DNA from: Tubiluchus corallicola
Taxonomy: Eukaryota; Priapulida; Priapulimorpha; Priapulimorphida; Tubiluchidae
Assembly (NCBI GenBank): GCA_030141605.1
Contig: JAQGDQ010000412.1
Span: 1 to 64,000 of the forward strand
Direction: 5' to 3'
DNA: 64,000 nucleotides
The translations under genes and the position numbers were made by a program. Below the pieces are notes generated by a model. That model saw only the letters and a program-made list of their open reading frames with translations, ran no database searches and was not told the origin of the DNA. Of this stretch, positions 46,569 through 57,968 are shown piece by piece. Numbering within the stretch: position 1 is the first letter of the stretch; each line of letters begins with the position of its first letter.

Positions 46569-46825
46569 TATTTTGTTTTAAATGTTTGGCACAGTAGTTT
46601 TTAGTTTGCACTGGATGCATTTGCCTTTAAAGGTTGTGTGAATTTTATTCTCATGCTGCGATGTTTTTTTTATGCTTTTATAGTTATGAATATCCATTTT
46701 TTATGACAAATAAAGATTGTTACATATATTCGTAACTATATATATATATAACATGTAATTGTATATATATATATATATATTATAATATATTGTGATATCA
46801 AGCGGCTTATATATATATGCTATTG
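46569..46825 (+). repeat. 3'-end inverted repeat, left arm
   Basis: Pairs with 46866-47182, including the AATAAA region and TA-rich tracts, around a 40-bp centre. Short pieces of the centre recur at about 47190-47250. Confidence 0.85.
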
Positions 46826-46865
46826 CACATCAATTTTGCAAGTACCATATAATGGTATATACACA

Positions 46866-46996
46866 CAATAGCATATATATATATATATAAGCCGTTTGAT
46901 ATCACAATATATCATAATATATATGTATATATATATATATATACAATTACATGATAGATATATCTATATATCTATATTTATATGCTATTGTATTTT

Positions 46997-47035
<39 letters not shown>

Positions 47036-47182
47036 ATCTTTATTTGTCATAAAAAATCGATATTCATAACTATAAAAGCATAAAAGAACATCGCAGCATG
47101 AGAATAAAATTCACACAACTGTTAAAGGCAAATGCGTCCAGTGCAAACTAAAAACTACTGTGCCAAACATTTAAAACAAAAT
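46866..47182 (-). repeat. 3'-end inverted repeat, right arm
   Basis: Mirror of 46569-46825, longer because its TA tracts have expanded. TTTATTTGTC near 47039 is the mirrored polyadenylation signal. Confidence 0.85.
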
Positions 47183-47629
47183 AAGAAGACACATCAATTT
47201 TGCAAGTACCATATAATGGTATATACATACAATAGCATATAAATATATATATATAGATATAGATATAGTTAGATAGATAGATAAATTGATATAGATACAT
47301 AAATATGTCTATCATGTAATTGTATACATATATACATATATATATATGCAAAATTGATGTGTTTTCTTATTCATAGGCTTTTAAAACGTTGAAAAAAATC
47401 TCTAACAAACATAAAATTGCAATTGATAATTGACGTTAAGGATGTAAAGTCAACATTGTTGAATCTTCTTCTAGATTCAGCTGTTAAATGACTGACCATC
47501 AAAACGTGCTTGCAGTTTGGATTTCTCCGTAGCGCCATCTATCGGTTTCAACTTTCAAATAGTGCGCCAGGAGTCTCAATCGCGTTATAGGCAATGCCGT
47601 ACATCTCAAGTGGGGAATAACGGGTGCTA

Positions 47630-48076
47630 TTAACCCTTTCATACCCGTTGTATCCCATGGGATACGAGAATATTTTCTGCCCTTAAAATTAATAAAATTT
47701 TAAAACTGACAGTTATTTGATCTTTTAATAATTATTTTGATTTAAGCCAATAACAATCGACTAAAAATGGTGATAAAATGGCAAACTAGAAAATCTACAT
47801 AGCATAAAAAAACTGCGCAAGGTACAGTATTTTAGAAACGACTTTGTACAGATCAGCATAGCGTGCATACTAAATGTTTTAGATACTTTAAAAAATTATC
47901 AGCAGTTATTTTTTGCTTCCATTGAATCCCAATGTATCCCGTGGGATGCAGGCTATATTTAGCACTCGGGCACAGGTAGAAAAAAATAATTATTATGTGT
48001 AAACAAGATGGACCTACTGAACAAAAGTACCAAGCCAAAAAATGTTTTCTTAATAATTTGGGACTGAAAGGTTTAA
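47630..48076. mobile_element. piggyBac-type MITE
   Basis: TTAA at 47630-47633 and at 48073-48076 match the fixed target duplication of piggyBac transposons. Inside, CCCTTTCATACCC at the left faces GGGACTGAAAGGT at the right, inverted in 10 of 13 positions. Subterminal palindromes TATCCCATGGGATA (left) and a GTATCCCGTGGGAT variant (right) strengthen the symmetry. The 439-bp interior encodes no transposase, so it would need one from elsewhere. Confidence 0.72.
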
Positions 48077-48354
48077 TATAACAAGGGATAAAGGCTCAAT
48101 TCTATATTAGAGCAACAGAATAAGGAGAAAAATCAAGTATTTCTAAAACAATTTGTCTGTGATTTACCATTTCTGCTCCTATTTCATTCAAAACGAAAAT
48201 ATTTTTATCAGAAATGTTGTGCAACACGTGACGAAATAATGAAAAACGGCAAAAATAAAAGCTTTAATTAATTAATTACCTGTAAAAGTTTGTGGTGGGA
48301 CTTATTATGCACAAAACTAATAATTTCTTTCCTCTTTTCTATTGTTTCTTCCTT

Positions 48355-48440
48355 CTGACTCTCTCTCTCTCTCTTTCTTTCACACTCTGTCTCTCTCTCT
48401 TTCTTTCACACTCTCTCTCTCTCTTTCTTTCTCTCTTTCT

Positions 48441-48498
<58 letters not shown>

Positions 48499-48518
48499 GT
48501 CTCTCTCACTTTCTCTCT

Positions 48519-48562
<44 letters not shown>

Positions 48563-48600
48563 CTTTCCGCCTCTCTCTCTCACTTACTCTCGCTCTTTTC
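48355..48600. repeat. (CT)n microsatellite
   Basis: Interrupted CT/TTTC tract of about 240 bp; the long serine/leucine frames here are artefacts. Confidence 0.95.
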
Positions 48601-48724
48601 TCGTTCATTCCCTCTCTCTGTCCCTCTTATTTATCTTCTCTGGTTTTTTATTCTTCCTATTTCTTTGCATTTTTATTTCACTTATAAATCTGATGATGAT
48701 AAATTTTAATGACATTTTCTTTAG

Positions 48725-48831
48725 TGTGTGGGAAGTGGTTGAAACAAGTGGGATTGATAATACTGAGCAAGTCGCTGTGGGAACAAGTTGTGTGGCTTCG
48801 CGATGGAGCGCAGTCATTATACGTGCGACTC
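48725..48831 (+). other. Candidate internal exon
   Basis: Flanked by TTTCTTTAG and GTAAGCTC and open in two frames. One frame gives VWEVVETSGIDNTEQVAVG onward; the other gives a CGKWLKQ-type peptide. No family is recognised. It ends about 10 bp before a MITE that would sit in the following intron. Confidence 0.25.
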
Positions 48832-48840
48832 GGTAAGCTC

Positions 48841-49661
48841 TCTAATGGCGCGTTCACACATAGAGAGTTCTCTCACAAGTTCTCTCTGAAAGTAAACTCA
48901 CAAGTGTGAATGCCTGTGCAACAACTTGCAAAAGAACTCTGTAGGCTGAAGCCTTTTGTTTGCAGACGCATACCGGGCGTTCAGACTAGCGAGTTTTCTC
49001 GTCAAGTAACTCTCATATGTGTTCAGACTAGCGAGTTTTATCGTCAAGTAACTCTCATATGCGTTCAGACTAGCGAGTTTTCTCGTCAAGTAACTCTCAT
49101 ATGCGTTCAGACTAGCGAGTTTTCTCGTCAAGTAACTCTCATATGTGTTCAGACTAGCGAGTTTTCTCGTCAAGTAACTCTCATATGTGTTCAGACTAGC
49201 GAGTTTTCTCGTCAAGTAACTATCATATGCGTTCAGACTAGCGAGTTTTCTCGTCAAGTAACTCTCATATGTGTTCAGACTAGCGAGTTTTCTCGTCAAG
49301 TAACTCTCATATGTGTTCAGACTAGCGAGTTTTCTCGTCAAGTAACTCTCATATGTGTTCAGACTAGCGAGTTTTCTCGTCAAGTAACTCTCATATGTGT
49401 TCAGACTAGCGAACAAAACTTGCTGCGAGTTACTCTCCGACTGTAAGCACGAGCTGACACTCAGTTGTCTATTCGGAGCGAGAAGTAGCGAGAGTAACTC
49501 GCCGAGTCGTTCACACTAGACGGTAAATCAAGTTGCAGCAGCTGTCGGAGAGTTTCCAATTTCTTGTCGACAGTAACTCGCAAAACAGTTCACACTTGCG
49601 AGTTTGCTGTCAGAGAGAAAACTCCGGACAGAAAACTTGCTTGTCTGAACGTGCCGTTATG
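48841..49661. mobile_element. MITE with internal 42-bp repeats
   Basis: The ends TAATGGCGCGTTCACAC and, inverted, ATAACGGCACGTTCAGAC match at most positions. The interior is full of GTTCAGAC/GTTCACAC-AGCGAGTT motifs, echoing the termini, including the tandem array at 48981-49411. The structure fits a non-autonomous cut-and-paste transposon with iterated subterminal binding sites; the superfamily is not settled. Confidence 0.6.
48981..49411. repeat. 42-bp array, about 10 units
   Basis: Unit GTTCAGACTAGCGAGTTTTC plus TCGTCAAGTAACTCTCATAT plus GC or GT. The period is 14 codons, so frames stay open on both strands without being genes. Confidence 0.96.
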
Positions 49662-49664
49662 TTG

Positions 49665-50700
49665 ATTAGAAAAACTTCAACTTGCAAATCTATGTAGTTA
49701 GTGTATATCTAGACACACTTCAAATTGAGGAGCCTACACTAATGTGGCATATGACTCATGTACCAATTCTAAATTTCGCACAGACTAATAAGCAAAAAAA
49801 TAATAATTTGACTGCCCATTTTTCCACCAATGATGTCGTTCACCGACTGAAAAAAAGCAATATGCTATCAATTTCCGTATAAAGTACAGCAGGTTTCTAT
49901 GAAAAAAACTGACGTTAATTTTGTATATTTTTGCATCAACATTATTTAAGCTGCAGAAGTTTAAATTAGTTTAAGCAGCACGAAATAAAGAAAAGTCACG
50001 ATGCGTTTTTATTTTCAAGTGAATTTTCATTGGAATTAAATCATCTCTCAAAGAGAAAATTTGTCAGACAAATACAGCAGAAAAAACGTCGCTCAGAAAT
50101 AGCTTTCAAGACAACCACCCATTAGTTTACTAATCCAACAGGAAGCAGCTGGCAGAGAATTGAGAATTGAGCAACGCATACATATACGTAGTTTGAGTGA
50201 TACTGTTATGGTAATTAATATTTCTGTTAAATGTAAATTCGCTGGTGCAATCGAAAATGATAATAAGAAAGAACTATTTCGACATAAAAAAAGTTAGTTT
50301 AACTTTGTATTTATTTGTTAATTTACATTAGTTTCACGGTTACTATATTCCTATTAACAAGAACAAACCTTCTACATATCACAGTTTTTATAATTATAAA
50401 ATTCTTATTTTTCATTATATGTTGCATTTCTAGACTGCTTTTAACAAATTAAAATTTTTAAATAACATATAAGTGTAGTATTTACGAATTAGCAGTAAAT
50501 GAAATTTAAAAGTTTTGTAAATTTTCATGAATAAACATGCAATAATATGGCAATAACAATCTAGAGCTTTTATTGATTTTTCTATTCAGACATTTGTCAA
50601 ATTACAGGATATAAAAAACCTTCGTCAAGTACAAAACTATTTATTACACATCTGTGCATATCAAAATAGTATCACAGTTTTTCAAATGGCGAAGCACTTA

Positions 50701-50735
<35 letters not shown>

Positions 50736-51151
50736 ACAGTTTTTGTAAATGTGCGTGTGCACTTAAAGTATGTGTGTGTGTGTGCGTGCGTGTTGGATCT
50801 GTTTATTAGTGATATCTCAGTAGTATATCTTGTATCTTAGAAGTAATACAGTTTTATTACTTAGATATCAGGTGGCACAAAAAAAACGTGCCCAGAATTT
50901 GATTATAAAATTACAAGATGAAAATAATGGAATCTCTTGAAAATTGTCACATTAATGTTGCACATAAATTTGTGTAAACACCAAAAAATTCTAGACCATT
51001 CCCTAAACAGAAGTTTTAAATCAACAAGCCAAAAAATAATAACAAATGCGCGAAAAAAATTGCATTTCACTTGTTAAAATTTAAAATTTAGTTAAAAGTA
51101 CTGTACATGACCACCATTTTCAGTGCAAACTAGACATATACATACATATGT

Positions 51152-51193
<42 letters not shown>

Positions 51194-51300
51194 ATTCACA
51201 CAGTGGAAACCATGATATTTGCTAGTAATGATTTACATCTTGGTGGTACTTCTGTCAGAGCATGCCCTACATATCACAGCAGAAATATGATTTACATTAG
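49665..51300. other. Gene-poor AT-rich DNA with simple repeats
   Basis: (GT)n at 50705-50735 and 50770-50795, (TA)n at 51150-51187. Nothing else recognised. Confidence 0.5.
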
Positions 51301-51307
51301 CAAAATA

Positions 51308-51721
51308 CAGTCAACCTCTGGTATAAGGTACTCGCTTATAAGGGACGCTCGCTTATAAGGGACCACCAACACAAGGGACTTTCGGTTATAAGGGACGATA
51401 TCTTCAGGTCCCGCATAATAGAAACCCAGGTAAATTACCTCGTATATAAGGGAGCCTGTAACCAAAGCGAAATAGATCGACTTTTAACCTCAATTTTTTG
51501 CAAACTCGACCTTCGAACAGCTCGCATCACTGAACGAGCCGTACCTACGTACCGTTTGCACTGAACATGTAGCAATAATCCATCGAAATATGGGTAAAAG
51601 TACAGAAAAGTACAGGTCTAGATACACCCTCGGTCTGACTCAACTTCGGCTACAAGAAACATCAGATACAAGGGACGGTTTTTTCCGGTCCGGAGGTGTC
51701 CTTTATATCCGAGGTTGACTG
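51308..51721. mobile_element. pogo/Tigger-type MITE
   Basis: TA dinucleotides at 51306-51307 and 51722-51723 flank CAGTCAACCTC at the left and GAGGTTGACTG at the right, an 11-bp perfect terminal repeat extending imperfectly through GGTATAAGG/CCTTTATATCC. Several TTATAAGGGAC motifs repeat inside. CAGT ends with TA duplication are typical of Tc1/mariner pogo-like elements. 414 bp, no transposase. Confidence 0.8.
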
Positions 51722-51724
51722 TAG

Positions 51725-53700
51725 TTTTTGCACTTCGGAGAATAAGACAATGCACAATTCTGTACAAAAGGCCATTTATTCAATCGACTGCGTAGCACAG
51801 TCCTGGAACATAAAGGTTGCACAGAGTGCAGTTTTTGCATGAATTAAGTGACTGACTCTATTAACCATGAGTTTAATAAACGACACCTAGTGTAGTAGAA
51901 CTAATTCACTATTGAACTACCTGAGCAAATTAATCTTTGTTATCAGTTCAACTAATAACAGTCAAATTAGTTGATAATTATTTATTTTTATTTGAGAAGA
52001 AACAGCAAAATTCATTGGAATAAATCAACTAATCAACACGGTTTTAACGGGAAATAAAAAGCGGCGTAAAACTCTAGAGCTCTTCCGGCACCAAGCAGCA
52101 ATTTTTATCTTTCGTTAGAAAATAGACGGCCACGGCGACGTTGCATTAACCAAGTGATGATAACGTCTACGTAGAAAGTGTGCCGAAGCTTTAGGTTGTC
52201 TCTCTCTGGTAAATATCCCTTTCCTATTGCCGACAACTCTGTTTACACCTACAATGCAAAATCAATGTAGACAATGAATACAGACGTCAGTCACTTCCAT
52301 GACTTTTCTAAAATCAAAATTAAAATACTACATTGTGAAACATTATTGGTAAACAAAATACTATTTGTGTTGCCAATTATATAACGGTACATTATATTAT
52401 TATGCTATTAGATAATGTTTCCTTAACGTATGACAACAGTTTACAGTTATCATAAAAAAATTAAAAAATTTTCATCTATTTTTTATTTATTTTTAAATTG
52501 TAATGTTTTCAAAAGACAAAAGTTTAAAAAAAGCAAAGAACATTTAAAAAATTTCGACCTTGAAACACCTGAACACATTATACAAGCTGCAGCATTCGGA
52601 GAACAATGAAGGTATCAACTGAATACCAAAAGAGATACAATTAAGTTTTTGTGAAATAGTTCCTATCATCAAAAATAATCCAAACTCATATGACAAGTTT
52701 TATTTATCTTGCACAAAGAAACCGCATCAGTTAAAACACATATTTGTGCTTGCATAGCGAAATCGTCCACAAGTCAGCAATTAAGTTTTTCTAGATATTC
52801 ACACATCCTGAATCTCCATTTCATGAGGATCATTTTGATACCAAGTTCATCGCTCTATGTTATTTCTAAGCTGAGATAATCCACGTTGAAGTTGAGGTGC
52901 AGGCTGCACACTGAAAAATGTAACCTTGAGAAAATCACTGTTAAAGTTAGCCATTGTTTTTTGTCGCGTTTCAACAAAACACCTTAACAACGTGTGGTTT
53001 CTATGGACTTTGCAAGAGCACATTGAAGTTATGTTTAAATCCAGTAGATGGCTCTTCCTAACGATAATTTGGGCTTAGCAACAAAATAAAACCCGAAGCA
53101 AAATGACTGCTTCCATGAGCTACAATCAGAGTTTGAAAATACAAGTTTTTTACAATTGCAGTACTAGTTTCTAGACAGAGGAGTGGGTACAGGGTTATTA
53201 AATTAAATTTTTAGTATTTTTGGACATTTTCTTGATAATTTGATACTAGAATATAAAAGTCCAATATATTTAGCATTTGTTTTTATAAAAAACAAAAATT
53301 AACATTAGACCGAAACAGGTGCATTCTACTTCGAACCATCATAACGTAATTTTAATTATGCCGACTTATGGACGGTTTGGGTTTGCAAGAACATTATATT
53401 ATAACCTTTTTTATACAGATTGATTAATAGTAAAAAAACAAAAACATCAATACTTGTTGAGAAAAACAGTAGAAACTAACTTTTTATCAAGAGAAAGGTG
53501 ACATTGTAGTTTTCAAGGAAACAACTTTTGGTAGAGAATTCCATAAATAAGAGGTGAAAGGGAAAAACTGGATTTATGTTCTGAATGCCTAATGTAAAAA
53601 TACATAAAGTATGAATGTCACTAATAAACCAACGCAACACAGAATGCTGTGATTCCTTCAGTTGTTCCCACTATGTGATTCATTCAAGTCAACTGACTGA
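51725..53700. other. Intergenic, nothing recognised
   Basis: AT-rich unique DNA. No coding, RNA or repeat structure that I can support. Confidence 0.4.
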
Positions 53701-54380
53701 CTGAGTAAGCCACTAAAATCTGTCTATTTAACAAGAAACAATCGCTTCAGAGACACTTTTCATGCAGGTAGCAGAAGTCTAGAAAAACTATCTTGTAGCA
53801 TTTTACTAGGACAAGGTAACTTTAAAGATTTTCTTTTCAAAATTGGATATATACATGAAAATGCCTGTATATGCTCAGAGGAAGCACAAACAGTTGAACA
53901 TTTGCTTTTTAATTGTACTTTGGTCGACGAAAATAAAAGATTAGCGCTTGCAAATAGCCTACAATTTCATAACATTAGTAAAATTTATACCTCTCGTGAC
54001 AAAAACCTGCTAGTTGCTTTCACTGAGTTAGTTTGTGATTCGTTTTTACAAACTTTAGTATAAAATATTAAACTTTGCGTAACAGAACAAATCTGTAAAC
54101 ATCAAATTTTCTGTTTCTAGTCACTTTTACATTATACAGGTCGTTTTGTGTAAACTGGTGCTATTTGATTTTAGTTGTTCTTTTATATTATTTTCAGGCA
54201 CGAAATCTGTGATTTATTGGTATATAAAAGTCTTATGACTATAACAGATATTTATTTACAAAGTTTATTTAACCATACCCTGCAAATAGAGGGTCAGGGT
54301 CACTGTATGTATTTTATGTAAATATTTGTATATGTGTACAATTTAAATTTTAAATAAAGAATTATAATAATAATAATTTA
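53701..54380 (+). mobile_element. 5'-truncated non-LTR retrotransposon, C-terminus and 3' end
   Basis: An open frame from 53701 to the TAA at 54061-54063 ends a reverse-transcriptase ORF. It includes RNNRFRDTFHAGSRS and the typical C-terminal knuckle C-x-C-x8-H-x4-C (CICSEEAQTVEHLLFNC). A 3'UTR of about 300 bp ends in AATAAAGAATTATAATAATA, a LINE-style simple tail. The catalytic part is missing, so it is dead on arrival. Confidence 0.75.
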
Positions 54381-54752
54381 GAGACAAAGAGTCATTTACA
54401 CGCCATAGTCCTGTATTAGCCCAGCGACAAAGCTTACAGGAAAATAGAATGATTTTTCATATACTACCCCATTTCCCAGTGTGGTAAAAAGTTTACATTT
54501 TAACACAATTGAAACTGCAAAAGCGTTTCTGATAATTAAATAATAGATTAAAAACTTAGTTAACGGCGAGCGATCCTAACTATTGATGACATCACAAACT
54601 TGCATAATTTTGAACAGCAAAAATATTCCACGAGCGTGTTGCACGTGTTTGTGAAAGTGAAAATTGAAGTACAGTGCTACTGTAAGATATTCAGTGTGTT
54701 GTACTAAAGCTAGGCAAGTTTTAAGATAAAAATTCAATTTTCAAATTTACCC

Positions 54753-54935
54753 GTGCTCATGCATGAGCTGTCGAACGTGTGTAGTTTGTCACAAACTAAC
54801 ACATCTGAACTGAGAGGTACAGCACCCGTTTTTTGTGTAGTGCGTTTCCAAAATGCAGGTGGTACTACTCGTCTGACTAGCGAATGGCTAAATGCATGTA
54901 ACAGCGAAGAACTAGTGGCGCGAACGAGAAATTGA
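54753..54935 (+). other. Small open frame before a donor-like site
   Basis: 60 codons from ATG with no recognised domain. CTTTCAC|gtaagtga about 25 bp after the stop could be a donor. Too little to call a gene. Confidence 0.15.
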
Positions 54936-55134
54936 GTTTGTGTGGTAACAATTCTTTCACGTAAGTGATTTTTGAAAAAACTAGTTTGTTTGCTTTCATT
55001 ATTTTAAATAGTAGATTGTTTTGACCTATTTTTGCTTTAAAAGGGAAGGAAAGGGAATTGTAAGTGTATTTAAAAAAACTTTCGACAAAGTTATATTACT
55101 TAACTATTAGAAAGACTCACGTAACCGAAAAAAA

Positions 55135-55870
55135 TTCTTAGCAATTTAAAACATTCATGCCAACTGGTAAAACAACAATGTTTCGCCATCCCAGTGTGCA
55201 CCTCTGACTCACGAAAAGCACATTATTGATCTCACTGACAAAACAAAGTAATTTTTTTTCTTTCCATACTCACAGTTTTTAACTTTACTCACTAACCTTG
55301 GTCAAATTCCTCTGTTAATAAGACCCCATTTGAAACTACTACATAATAATCCTAATTACTGAATATTTCTATTGTTTTGTTTAAATTTTGGTATCTAACT
55401 TTATTATTTTGTGTTTTCAATTCTTTTTTGATAATTTGTATCATTTATACTGTTTTTATTTGTATTTTTCCTTATTTGTTTTTGTTTTTGTTATCTGCAG
55501 CATCACCATTAATTTTTAATATTACTAATCTATTTATAAGAAAGGGCTGGAGACTAGATGACCCTATAGTCCTTCCCTGCCCTGCTACATGATTATAATT
55601 TCTTAATATTTAAAAAAACTTTTGATGTTAAACTAATTGGAGAAAATAAAGGTTCCATGTCTATGTCTATGTCTAAACTTTTGCTTAGATAGTGAAGAAT
55701 GTGTTAAGAATGCTCTGATTACTTTTTCAAACTCCATGCAATGTTATCTAAGCTTGTTTCAAATGACTTACCACCTAACTGTCAATGCGAGAATCTAAAT
55801 TTACTAGTTTTATACGGTGTTACTGCTGATGCAAGCTCTGTGTGCAATGAGGCAGTACGTCAGTGAAAGA
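55135..55870 (+). repeat. Dispersed repeat family, copy D, interrupted
   Basis: The family sequence runs from about 55135 to 55257, stops at AAAGTAATTTT, and resumes at about 55674 (AAACTTTTGCTTAGATAGTG) to TGTTACTGCTGATGC near 55840. The break holds a separate insertion (55258-55673). Confidence 0.6.
55258..55673 (+). mobile_element. Retroposon 3' fragment nested in copy D
   Basis: Ends with AATAAAGGTTCCATGTCT and further ATGTCT units, a short tandem tail typical of non-LTR elements. A TAGATGACCCTATAGTCC stretch lies before it. It splits the older repeat, so it arrived later. Confidence 0.5.
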
Positions 55871-56188
55871 AAATCTCGTGATAAATTTTTCAGGTTTGTT
55901 TATGAAGTTTTCGTGGGCACTTTTCTAAGCAACGAATATATCATTAAAAGCAGAAAGCAACAAGCAATGCTTGCTTTTCTTCAGTACAAGAATGTATTAA
56001 CTAGCAAGAAATTAAGTCTTAACGTAAGACTTCGATTATTTAATGCTTACGTTACAAGCGTATTTATATACAACAGTGAAACTTGGGGTTTAACGATTAC
56101 TCAAGAAAAGCAGATTGACACATTTCATAGAAGTCTTCTTAAGAAGGTTTTAAAGATGTCCATACATAATACATTTACTGTAATGTAA
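55870..56188 (+). mobile_element. Reverse-transcriptase C-terminal fragment of a LINE
   Basis: The frame ends at TAA 56186-56188 and contains KQQAMLAFLQYKNVLTSKKL, then FNAYVTSVFIYNSETWGLT and FHRSLLKKVLKM. The Y-x-x-E-T-W block and the following helix are the usual end of the reverse-transcriptase thumb in Jockey/CR1/RTE-like elements. Upstream catalytic motifs are absent. Confidence 0.65.
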
Positions 56189-56317
56189 TATGCTACAGCT
56201 ATAATAAATTTTTCTTGCTAAGAAAAGCTAAAAATTATTTAATTGTTGATAAACTACAATTATGCAAAATGTGTGCATAATTAAAATACATCGTAATTGC
56301 TAGTGAATATTTTTGAT

Positions 56318-56955
56318 CTATTGCAAGCTACAAAACCCTGCATTAAAACACAATTATTAAAGATCTGCCTGCCAAACAGACTTTTGATCTATTGCAAGCT
56401 ACAAAACCCTGCATTAAAGACACAGTTATTAAAGATCTGCCTGCCAAACAGACTTTTGTTCTATTGCAAGCTACAAAACCCTGCATTAAAAACACAGTTA
56501 TTAAAGATCTGCCTGTCAAACAGACTTTTGTTCTATTGCAAGCTACAAAACCCTGCATTAAAAACACAGTTATTAAAGATCTGCCTGCCAAACAGACTTT
56601 TGTTCTATTGCAAGCTACAAAACCCTGCATTAAAAACACAGTTAGTAAAGATCTGCCTGTCAAACAGACTTTTGATCTATTGCAAGCTACAAAACCCTGC
56701 ATTAAAAACACAGTTATTAAAGATCTGCCTGTCAAACAGACTTTTGATCTATTGCAAGCTACAAAACCCTGCATTAAAGACACAGTTATTAAAGATCTGC
56801 CTGCCAAACAGACTTTTGTTCTATTGCAAGCTACAAAACCCTGCATTAAAAACACAGTTAGTAAAGATCTGCCTGTCAAACAGACTTTTGATCTATTGCA
56901 AGCTACAAAACCCTGCATTAAAAACACAGTTATTAAAGATCTGTCTGTCTGTCTG
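56318..56955. repeat. 72-bp minisatellite, about nine units
   Basis: GCAAGCTACAAAACCCTGCA recurs at 72-bp steps after a first short (61-bp) unit. Open frames on both strands reflect the period (24 codons). It lies just upstream of the homeobox exon. Confidence 0.95.
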
Positions 56956-57041
56956 TCCAGCTCCAATAAGCTTAGCAGGAAAGAGACGTTGCAGATGAAG
57001 TGAAAAACACCAGAATTTTCTTTCTGAATTCCTACTTTCAG

Positions 57042-57203
57042 GTTTGGTTTCAAAATAGACGAGCAAAATGGAGAAAGAAGGAGAAGAATCTTCACTTACT
57101 TGATTTACCTCGAGTTCATGGAACACCTTACCCCTTTATCCAACAGTGGTCAATTGGTCAACATGGATTGATGGTTTGTAGACACGATGTTTACAGTAAT
57201 TGA
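57042..57203 (+). CDS. Homeodomain helix-3 exon, paired-like (Q50)
   Basis: After a CCTACTTTCAG acceptor, the exon opens in phase 0 with VWFQNRRAKWRKKEK, homeodomain residues 47-60 and beyond. W48, F49, N51, R53 are the invariant recognition-helix residues, and Q50 with R52-R53-A54-K55-W56 indicates a paired-like protein. An intron between residues 46 and 47 is the classic position in that class. The tail is short, 53 residues to TGA, with no OAR motif. The exon for helices 1-2 is not visible upstream within the window, where the 72-bp array and LINE debris lie, so this is the last exon of a gene with a long intron or a stranded remnant. The gene cannot be named. Confidence 0.75.
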   Translation, partial: VWFQNRRAKWRKKEKNLHLLDLPRVHGTPYPFIQQWSIGQHGLMVCRHDVYSN

Positions 57204-57284
57204 GGTCTAGTTGCAGACAGTATTGTTTTCATGTGATAAACTCAGAACCAGTGATTTTTACACCTTATTTTTTGTAAGAACTGT

Positions 57285-57490
57285 TATTGTTATTTGTTGC
57301 TGAATGATTCTGGAACACATTGTTATTTGTTGCTGGATGATCCTGGAACTCATTGTTATTTGTTGATGGATGATCCTGGAACACATTGTTATTTGTTGCT
57401 GGATGATCCTGGAACTCATTGTTATTTGTTGCTGGATGATCCTGGAACTCATTGTTATTTGTTGCTGGATGATTCTGGAACTCAAGTGCA
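57285..57490. repeat. 33-bp minisatellite, six units
   Basis: TGTTATTTGTTGCTGGATGA plus TCCTGGAACTCAT, period 33. Confidence 0.95.
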
Positions 57491-57612
57491 TCAAACAACA
57501 TTGAAGAACTTAAAGAACTTTGCTGTAAGATCGATGACTTAAAGAAACCAACGAAAATTAGTAAGCAAAAGGCTGAACAAATCCAGATCGACCTTTCGTC
57601 TTAAGGGCTGAA

Positions 57613-57968
57613 GGATTAATCATTAGATTAGATTAGAGCAGATTCGATTGGGTTGGATTGGATTGGATTAACTAGACTAGACTAGACTAGACTAGACTAG
57701 ACTAGACTAGACTAGACTAGACTAGACTAGGCTAGACTAGGCTAGACTAGGCTAGGCTCGGCTAGGCTAGGCTGGATTAGATTGGATTAGATTAGATTAG
57801 ATTAGATGAGATGAGATGAGATGAGATGAGTGAGATGAGATGAGATGAGATGAGATGAGATGATGAGATGAGATGAGATGAGATGAGATGAGATGAGATG
57901 AGATGAGATGAGATGAGATGAGATGAGATGAGATGAGATGAGATGAGATGAGATGAGATGAGATTAGA
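57613..57968. repeat. Pentanucleotide arrays (ACTAG)n and (GAGAT)n
   Basis: GATTA/GATTG units pass into ACTAG, then AGGCT variants, then a long GAGAT run. The gradual change suggests one repeat mutating into the next. Confidence 0.95.

Noticed and set aside
48898-49446. Long frames on both strands with 14-residue repeats
   Set aside because: Caused by the 42-bp array (a multiple of three) inside a MITE; open on both strands alike.
56297-57095. Frames of 203-250 residues on both strands
   Set aside because: Products of the 72-bp array; the plus and minus frames cover the same units.
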